DNA of 64,000 bases from NCBI GenBank assembly GCA_031460455.1, contig JAVKTQ010000001.1:682001-746000 (forward strand). Reading direction: 5' to 3'. Below the pieces are notes generated by a model that was given only the letters and a program-made list of their open reading frames with translations, ran no database searches and was not told where the DNA came from. This stretch comes from Sporomusaceae bacterium. GTDB lineage: Bacteria; Bacillota; Negativicutes; Sporomusales; UBA7701. A program made the translations under genes and the position numbers. Of this stretch, positions 58,644-64,000 are shown piece after piece (position 1 is the stretch's first letter; every line of letters starts with the position of its first letter).

Positions 58644-59594
58644 CTATACGATGAGAACGGTGGCAACGGCGGCGAACAGGGCGGTGGCGGTGTACATCAT
58701 CCTGACGGTACGGGCGATATCGCCGGGCGCGAGCGGGCGGCGCGGCTCGCCCATAGTGGCCCGCAGCGACGGCACGCCGCCGTAGTGGTTGAGCCCGCCG
58801 AGCCGGACGCCGAGGGCCCCGGCGACGCCTGCTTCGGGGATGCCGCTGTTGGGGCTGGGGTGCTTGGCGGCGTCCCGCCAGATGGCGCCGGCGGCGCCGC
58901 GGGCGTCGCCGCCTGTCAGGAAGGCGGCGGCGATTATCAGCACGCCGGTTATGCGGGCGGGGATGTAGTTGAACATGTCGTCGGTCCTGGCTGCAACCAT
59001 ACCGAAGTCGCGGTATTTGTCGTTCTTGTAGCCTACCATCGAGTCGAGGGTGTTGACAGCGCGGTAGAGGACGGCGAGCGGCGCGCCGCCGAGGGCGGCG
59101 TAGAAGAGCGGGGCGATGATGCCGTCGGTGATGTTTTCGGCGACCGTTTCGACGGTGGCGCGGGTTATTCCGGCGGTGTCGAGGGCGGCGGTGTCGCGGC
59201 CGACGATCCAGCCGACCTTGCGGCGGGCTTCGTCGAGGTCGCCGGCTTCCAGGAGTCTCTGGATCTCCCGGCCGGCTTCGGCCAGGCTGCGGGGCGTGAT
59301 GGCGAAGGCCAGCAGGAGGGCGCCGCCGCCGAGGGCGGCCAGGGGGTGAAGGGCGGCGAGAGCGGCCAGCGCCAGCCAGGATGCGGCGAAGCTTACGGCG
59401 AGGACGGTAAGGACGAGGATAAGGCCGGCGAGGCGTTTGGCGCTAGGCGCTGCCGCGGGGTTGAGGAGCCGTTTTTCGAGGGCGGCGATGAGGTTGCCGA
59501 TGAGGACGACGGGGTGCCAGCCCGTCCGCGGGTCGCCGATGAGGGTATCGAGGACGAGGGCGAGACCGGGCAGGTATTTGGCGGTGCTCAGCAT
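58644..59594 (-). CDS. cbiB: Adenosylcobinamide-phosphate synthase CbiB
   Basis: 316 residues, membrane protein. LVLDTLIGDPRTGWHPVVLIG at the N-terminus, ETVAENITDGIIAPLFYAALGG in the middle and HPSPNSGIPEAGVAGALGV near the end are all characteristic. Attaches aminopropanol phosphate to cobyric acid. Start at 59594 lies within the cbiP end. Confidence 0.94.
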   Translation of the reverse strand: MLSTAKYLPGLALVLDTLIGDPRTGWHPVVLIGNLIAALEKRLLNPAAAPSAKRLAGLILVLTVLAVSFAASWLALAALAALHPLAALGGGALLLAFAITPRSLAEAGREIQRLLEAGDLDEARRKVGWIVGRDTAALDTAGITRATVETVAENITDGIIAPLFYAALGGAPLAVLYRAVNTLDSMVGYKNDKYRDFGMVAARTDDMFNYIPARITGVLIIAAAFLTGGDARGAAGAIWRDAAKHPSPNSGIPEAGVAGALGVRLGGLNHYGGVPSLRATMGEPRRPLAPGDIARTVRMMYTATALFAAVATVLIV

Positions 59595-61129
59595 GGGGCA
59601 CCGAGGATGCGGTAGATCAGGTCCATGTCGAGGTGGGCGCGGACGTGGGCGGCGAGGCGGTCGTAGCTGCGTTCCTTGTGGCTGCGGGTGTCGGTGCCGG
59701 CCGCCAGGGGGGCGAGGCCCTTGCGGGCTCGGAGGGCGCCGATCACCGCCCGCCGGAAGGCGTCGTTGTCGAAGATGCCGTGGATGTAGGTGCCCATGAC
59801 GAGGCCGTCGTCGCGGACCGCGCCGTCGCATTCGCGGACATGGCCGCCGGAACGGGCGGTGATGGTGAAGGCGGGAGTGACGGGGGTGAGGAACTCGGTG
59901 CGGCCCATGTGGATTTCGTAGCCGGCAAGGTCGCCGGCGGTGAAGCCGAGGCTGAGGAAGGGGCTGGCGTCGCAGGCGGCTGCGACCTGATGGGTTATCT
60001 TGTCGGCGGCGAAGGTGGTGACGGCGTCCAATAGGCCGAGACCGTCGACCCGGTCGTTGGCCGATTCGGTGTGGTCGGGGTCGCGCACTTCGCGGCCGAG
60101 CATCTGGTAGCCGCCGCAGATGCCGACGACGGGGACGCCGGCGGCGGCGAGGCGGGCGATGGCGCGGTCAAAGCCCTGGGCGCGCAGCCACAGGAGGTCT
60201 TCGGTGGTGTTCTTGCTGCCGGGGAGGATAACGAGGTCGGGGGCGCCGAGCTGCTGCCCGGCGGCGACGTAGCGCACGGCGACGCCCGGCTCGCCGGCGA
60301 GGGCGGTGAAGTCGGTGAAGTTGGAGATTTTCGGCAGGCGGAGAACGGCGATGTCGATGTCGGCCTGCCCTCCCCCCTCCCCTGCCCTGCTCTGGCGCTT
60401 GTCGTCGAGGGAGACGGAGTCCTCGTCGTCGATGCCGAGGTCGTCGAGGTGGGGGATGACGCCGACGACAGGTTTGCCGGTCCTGGCGGCGAGAAAATCG
60501 ACCGCCGGCCGGAGGAGGGCGATGTCGCCGCGGAATTTGTTGATAATGATGCCTTTGACAAGGTCGCGTTCGTCGGGCTCCAATAGTTCGAGGGTGCCGA
60601 CGATGGAGGCCAGCGCCCCGCCGCGGTCGATGTCGGCGATGAGCAGCACGGGGGCGGGGGCCAGCTTGGCGATCCGCATGTTGACGATGTCGTTGGCTTT
60701 GAGGTTGACTTCGGCCGGGCTGCCGGCGCCTTCGATGACGACGACGTCGTAGGCGGTCTGGAGGGAGCGCAGCGACTTTTCGACGACGGCGAGGAGCTCG
60801 CGGCTGTAGCCGGCGTGATACTGGCTGGCCGACATGTTGCCGACCGGGCGGCCGAGGACAACGACCTGGGAGGAGGCGTTGCCGGTCGGTTTGAGGAGGA
60901 CGGGGTTCATTTCGACGGCCGGCTCGAGCCCGGCGGCCTCGGCCTGGGCCACCTGGGCGCGGCCCATCTCGCCGCCGCTTTTGGTGACATAGGAATTGAG
61001 GGCCATGTTCTGGGCCTTGAAGGGCGCGACGCGGTGGCCGTCCTGGCGGAATATCCGGCAGAGGGCGGTGGCGAGGATGGATTTGCCGACATGGGAACTT
61101 GTTCCTTGCAGCATGATTGCCTTAGACAT
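59588..61129 (-). CDS. cbiP: Cobyric acid synthase
   Basis: 513 residues. N-terminal P-loop LQGTSSHVGKSILATALCR and KAQNMALNSYVT, C-terminal class I glutamine amidotransferase domain with the nucleophile in VVGICGGYQMLGREV and a final YIHGIFDN histidine region. Amidates four side chains of the corrin ring. ATG at 61129. Confidence 0.95.
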   Translation of the reverse strand: MSKAIMLQGTSSHVGKSILATALCRIFRQDGHRVAPFKAQNMALNSYVTKSGGEMGRAQVAQAEAAGLEPAVEMNPVLLKPTGNASSQVVVLGRPVGNMSASQYHAGYSRELLAVVEKSLRSLQTAYDVVVIEGAGSPAEVNLKANDIVNMRIAKLAPAPVLLIADIDRGGALASIVGTLELLEPDERDLVKGIIINKFRGDIALLRPAVDFLAARTGKPVVGVIPHLDDLGIDDEDSVSLDDKRQSRAGEGGGQADIDIAVLRLPKISNFTDFTALAGEPGVAVRYVAAGQQLGAPDLVILPGSKNTTEDLLWLRAQGFDRAIARLAAAGVPVVGICGGYQMLGREVRDPDHTESANDRVDGLGLLDAVTTFAADKITHQVAAACDASPFLSLGFTAGDLAGYEIHMGRTEFLTPVTPAFTITARSGGHVRECDGAVRDDGLVMGTYIHGIFDNDAFRRAVIGALRARKGLAPLAAGTDTRSHKERSYDRLAAHVRAHLDMDLIYRILGAPC

Positions 61130-61159
61130 ATATTTGCCTCATTCTGTGCAACCGCCTTT

Positions 61160-61723
61160 TCAGACGGTCGGGATTTTCGCTGCCAGTTGTTTTATATTTA
61201 CGGGGATGCCGCTAACGACCAGATATACTTCGTCGGCGACAGCGGCGATCTGCTGGTTCGCCAGGCCGGCCAGGTCGCGGTATTCGCGGGCCAGGGCGTT
61301 GTCGGGGACGATGCCGGCGCCCACCTCGTTGGTGACGAAGACGACGGTGGCGGCGGCGGCGCGGGCGGCGGCGGCCAGTTTGGCGATCTCGCCCGCGATA
61401 TGGCTGTGCCGCTCTTCCGGGCTGGCGGGGGCGGCGGGATCGAGCAGGAGGTTGGCGACATAGACGGTGAGGCAGTCGAACAGGACGGCGGCGGTCCCTG
61501 CCTTTGCGAGTGCCTCGTGGGCAGCGCGGGGGGCTTCATAGGTATGCCAGGTAGCGGGCCGGCGGGCGCGGTGGAGGGCGACGCGGGCTTCCATCTCGGG
61601 GTCGAGCGTTTCGGCGGTGGCGATGTAGGCTACAGGAACGCCGAGGGCGGCGACGTATTTTTCGGCGAAGGACGATTTGCCGCTGCGGGCCCCGCCGGTG
61701 ACGAGAACAATCTTGCCGCTCAT
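61160..61723 (-). CDS. cobU: Adenosylcobinamide kinase/guanylyltransferase
   Basis: 187 residues. P-loop VTGGARSGKSSFAE, the GMP-binding histidine region HRARRPATWHTYE and VFVTNEVGAGIVPDN. ATG at 61723 overlaps cbiA by four bases. Phosphorylates and activates cobinamide before CobS. Confidence 0.93.
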   Translation of the reverse strand: MSGKIVLVTGGARSGKSSFAEKYVAALGVPVAYIATAETLDPEMEARVALHRARRPATWHTYEAPRAAHEALAKAGTAAVLFDCLTVYVANLLLDPAAPASPEERHSHIAGEIAKLAAAARAAAATVVFVTNEVGAGIVPDNALAREYRDLAGLANQQIAAVADEVYLVVSGIPVNIKQLAAKIPTV

Positions 61724-63117
61724 CGTTTTCCCCCTCCCGCGGCCCGGAAGGCGCGGCACTGGGCGGCGAATATGGCCGCCGCGCCGCGGTTGCCGGCAAA
61801 GTGCATGTGCAAATATGAAGCCAGGAGGCTGCCGGCGGCGAAACCGCCGAGGTAGACGTTGCCTGTGCGCATTTTTTTGAACTGGAATGCCCAGTCGAAG
61901 TCGTCGGCCGGGCAGGTGAGCTCCATGCGGGAGAAGTGGAATTCGTGGCCGCGGAGGACATCGCCTGCGCGGCAGAGGACGTTGTCGCCCATGGCGGTGG
62001 CTTCGACGTAGCCGACGGTCTGCAGGCGGCTTTCCATGCGGCAGACGGCGGGCACGAGGCCGACCAGCGGGAAGGAGCGGCCGTCGAAGGCGACGATTTC
62101 CTTGGTCAGGTACATGAGACCGCCGCATTCGGCGTAGGTGGGCATGCCCCGGCGGACGGCGCGACGGATGTCTTCGAGCATGGGTTGGTTGGCGGCCAGG
62201 TCGCTGAGAAACATTTCGGGGAAGCCGCCGCCGATGACGAGGCCGTCGACGGCAGGCAACGCCTGGTCGTGGAGGGGGCTGAAGGGAACGAGCTCCGCCC
62301 CGTGCTCTTCGAGGACGGCGAGGCTCTCCGGGTAGTAGAAGGAGAAGGCTTCGTCGCGGGCGACGCCGATGCGCGCCGTTTTGGCGGCGGCGGCGGCGGG
62401 CGCGGGCACGCGAAGGAGCGGCGCGCCGGCGGCGACGCCGAGCAGTCCGTCCACGTCGAGGTCGCGGTCGACGGCCGCCCGCATGAGTTCGACGCGCAGG
62501 ACGGCCTCCGATTGCTCGGTCACCGGGATGAGGCCGAGGTGGCGTTCGCCGACACCGAGGCTGTCGCTGCGCTGCAGGCAACCGAATACGGGCAGGCCGA
62601 GCCGGCCAAGGGCGTCGGCGACGATGGCCCGGTGAGTTTCGGAGCCGAGGCGGTTGACGATGAAGCCGGCGACGGTGAGCTGCCGGTCGTAGGTGGCGAA
62701 GCCGAGGGCGGTGGCGGCGACGCTTTCGCCGGCCGAGCGGGCGTCGAGCACGACGACGACCGGGGCGCCGAGCGCCCTGGCGATGGCGGCGGTACTGCTG
62801 ATGCCGCCCCGTCCGCCGTCGAAGAGGCCCATGACGCCTTCGATGACGGCAATGTCCGCCCCGACTGCGGTTTTGGCGAACAGGGGGACGAGTTCGTCTT
62901 CCGGCACCAGCCAGGTGTCGAGGTTGTGGGCGGGTACGCCGCTGGCCAATTTGTGGTAGCCGGGGTCGATGTAGTCGGGACCGATCTTGTACGACTGCAC
63001 GCGCAGGCCCCGTTGCCTGAGGACGGCGAGCAGGCCGGCGACGATGGTGGTTTTGCCGACGCCGCTGCTGGTGCCGGCGATGACTATGCGGGGGATATTT
63101 AGCTGCTTCATCGGCAT
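61720..63117 (-). CDS. cbiA: Cobyrinic acid a,c-diamide synthase
   Basis: 465 residues. IAGTSSGVGKTTIVAGL P-loop, GLFDGGRGG, and a C-terminal amidotransferase domain with Cys in YAECGGLMYL. Amidates the a and c side chains of cobyrinic acid using glutamine. Start at 63117, just after repeat copy H in transcription order. Confidence 0.94.
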   Translation of the reverse strand: MPMKQLNIPRIVIAGTSSGVGKTTIVAGLLAVLRQRGLRVQSYKIGPDYIDPGYHKLASGVPAHNLDTWLVPEDELVPLFAKTAVGADIAVIEGVMGLFDGGRGGISSTAAIARALGAPVVVVLDARSAGESVAATALGFATYDRQLTVAGFIVNRLGSETHRAIVADALGRLGLPVFGCLQRSDSLGVGERHLGLIPVTEQSEAVLRVELMRAAVDRDLDVDGLLGVAAGAPLLRVPAPAAAAAKTARIGVARDEAFSFYYPESLAVLEEHGAELVPFSPLHDQALPAVDGLVIGGGFPEMFLSDLAANQPMLEDIRRAVRRGMPTYAECGGLMYLTKEIVAFDGRSFPLVGLVPAVCRMESRLQTVGYVEATAMGDNVLCRAGDVLRGHEFHFSRMELTCPADDFDWAFQFKKMRTGNVYLGGFAAGSLLASYLHMHFAGNRGAAAIFAAQCRAFRAAGGGKR

Positions 63118-63142
63118 ATCGCCTTTCTCAAACGGATTGTGC

Positions 63143-63262
63143 GGGTCGTTCAGAAATCCCCAGATGCTAGGCAGCCCGAGGACGCGCCGCGACGCGTACT
63201 CGAACGTACGCTAGCAAGCGCCCGGAGGGCTAACAACGCAGATGGGGGTTTATCAACGACCC
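63143..63262 (+). repeat. Interspersed palindromic repeat, copy H
   Basis: About 120 bp between cobO and cbiA, ten bases after the cobO stop in the direction of transcription. Both ends are GGGTCGTT../..AACGACCC, so the arms co-vary with each other and differ from the other copies. Confidence 0.87.
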
Positions 63263-63271
63263 CCAGGTATT

Positions 63272-63847
63272 TTAGTATTCGATGCCGCGCCGGGCGTCAA
63301 TTCCGATTTTCATAGGGTGCTTTACGGCGCGGCAATAAGTGACTTGATCGGCTAGCTCGACGAGAGCCTCGGGCATGTGGCGGCCGGTGAGGACAATGGT
63401 TGCGCCCGGCGGCCGCGCGCCCAGGAGGGCGGTGACCTGGCCGAGGCTCAGCAGCCCGCGGCGCACGGCATGGCTGATTTCATCGAGGACGAGGACGGCG
63501 GGGCGTTCGTCCCGCAGCACCCGAACGGCGTAGTCGAGGGCCTGGGCGGCGTAGGGGTTGGCCGGGTCCCTGTTGGCCCGGAAGCACTCGCCGCATTTGC
63601 TGCAGACGGCTTCGCCGCTTCTGATGCGGGCGGCGCTGGCGCAGCCGTGCCCGAACTGGCGGATGGTGAGGGCCGGCAGGTAGGCCTGGGCGAATAGTTC
63701 GCCGCTGTAGCCGCCGCCCTTCTGGAACTGGACGACGACCGCCCGCCGGCCGCAGGCCGCGGCGGCGACCGCCAGCCCTAGGGCCGCGGTGGTTTTGCCT
63801 TTGCCGTCGCCGGTGTAGATGAGAAGCGGGGCTGCTGCGGTGCTCAT
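63272..63847 (-). CDS. cobO: Cob(I)yrinic acid a,c-diamide adenosyltransferase
   Basis: 191 residues. P-loop YTGDGKGKTTAALGLA and VLDEISHAVRRGLL match the CobO/BtuR/CobA family. Unusual is CSKCGECFRANRD (about residues 83-95), a cysteine cluster that could bind zinc or iron-sulfur and is absent from the enterobacterial enzyme. ATG at 63847, five bases after the cbiC stop. Confidence 0.92.
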   Translation of the reverse strand: MSTAAAPLLIYTGDGKGKTTAALGLAVAAAACGRRAVVVQFQKGGGYSGELFAQAYLPALTIRQFGHGCASAARIRSGEAVCSKCGECFRANRDPANPYAAQALDYAVRVLRDERPAVLVLDEISHAVRRGLLSLGQVTALLGARPPGATIVLTGRHMPEALVELADQVTYCRAVKHPMKIGIDARRGIEY

Positions 63848-63852
63848 GGCGC

Positions 63853-64000
63853 TCAGCCCTGCAGGTAGAGGATGGCGTTGACGGCGGCGGCGGCGATGGG
63901 GCTGCCGCCCTTGGTGCCGGCCACCGTTATGTAGGGTACGGGGGCGGTGGCGGCCAGCAGTTCTTTCGATTCGGCTGCGCCGACGAAGCCGACGGGCACG
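63853..64000 (-). CDS. cbiC: Precorrin-8X methylmutase (CbiC/CobH), C-terminal fragment
   Basis: The final 48 codons are in the window; the start lies beyond base 64000. [15 protein letters not shown] and [20 protein letters not shown] are the conserved C-terminal blocks of CbiC. It migrates the C11 methyl group to C12. The cluster continues to the right. Confidence 0.9.
   Translation of the reverse strand, partial: VPVGFVGAAESKELLAATAPVPYITVAGTKGGSPIAAAAVNAILYLQG

Noticed and set aside
1-64000. CRISPR arrays, rRNA, tRNA and IS transposases
   Set aside because: No regularly spaced direct repeats, no recognisable rRNA or tRNA sequence and no transposase frame were found by reading.

Overview
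The window is GC-rich bacterial DNA with almost no plasmid or phage character. A complete GerA-type germinant receptor operon (31.4-35.6 kb), a cortex-type polysaccharide deacetylase and a candidate sigma-G promoter indicate an endospore-former. Methylmalonyl-CoA mutase, a tripartite tricarboxylate transporter, butyrate-type phosphotransacylase/kinase and anaerobic-style cobalamin genes point to a strictly anaerobic Firmicute. A Sporomusaceae-like member of the Negativicutes fits best; this is inference, since no rRNA or marker gene is present.

Layout. 0-9 kb holds ordinary functions: NlpC/P60 tail, glutamyl-Q-tRNA(Asp) synthetase, exporters, an acetyltransferase, 6-phosphofructokinase, and a sodium:solute symporter with a tiny membrane partner. 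9-18.7 kb is a cell-wall sugar block: N-acetylhexosamine kinase, MurQ etherase, a chitobiose-type PTS (IIB-IIC-IIA) with GH4 glycosidase, ChbG deacetylase, HPr and a secreted NamZ-type muramidase, then a D,D-carboxypeptidase and a polysaccharide deacetylase. 19.2-21.4 kb carries a split YeeE/YedE transporter whose first half has an in-frame UGA at the family's conserved cysteine, followed by a SECIS-like hairpin, and a radical SAM/SPASM enzyme. 21.5-31.1 kb is a peptide secretion locus: two NHLP-leader precursors, one Nif11-leader precursor, an XRE regulator, a C39 peptidase/ABC exporter, a second ABC exporter and two HlyD-type adaptors. 31.2-36.1 kb is sporulation/germination. 36.2-42.9 kb is an operon for methylmalonyl-CoA mutase, a CoA-transferase and an MmgE/PrpD protein, with an upstream sigma-54 activator, three palindromic activator sites and a -24/-12 promoter. 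43-55 kb is a divergent carboxylate/acyl-CoA catabolic locus: TctCBA, SDR, BKACE and a 3-hydroxyacid dehydrogenase on the minus strand; thiolase, Ptb, Buk and a symporter on the plus strand. 55.2-64 kb is a cobalamin cluster (cbiC, cobO, cbiA, cobU, cbiP, cbiB, cobS, pduX-like, cobD, cobC), which makes the cofactor used by the mutase.

Three things stand out. (1) Three copies of a structured leader-RNA element, each with a terminator, precede both arms of the 43-55 kb locus; two are in tandem upstream of the thiolase. I do not recognise the motif, and it looks like a riboswitch or attenuator. (2) The YeeE/YedE half-transporter is a probable selenoprotein. (3) Eight copies of a 120-186 bp palindromic repeat each lie at or just past a stop codon, and in four cases supply the stop codon itself.
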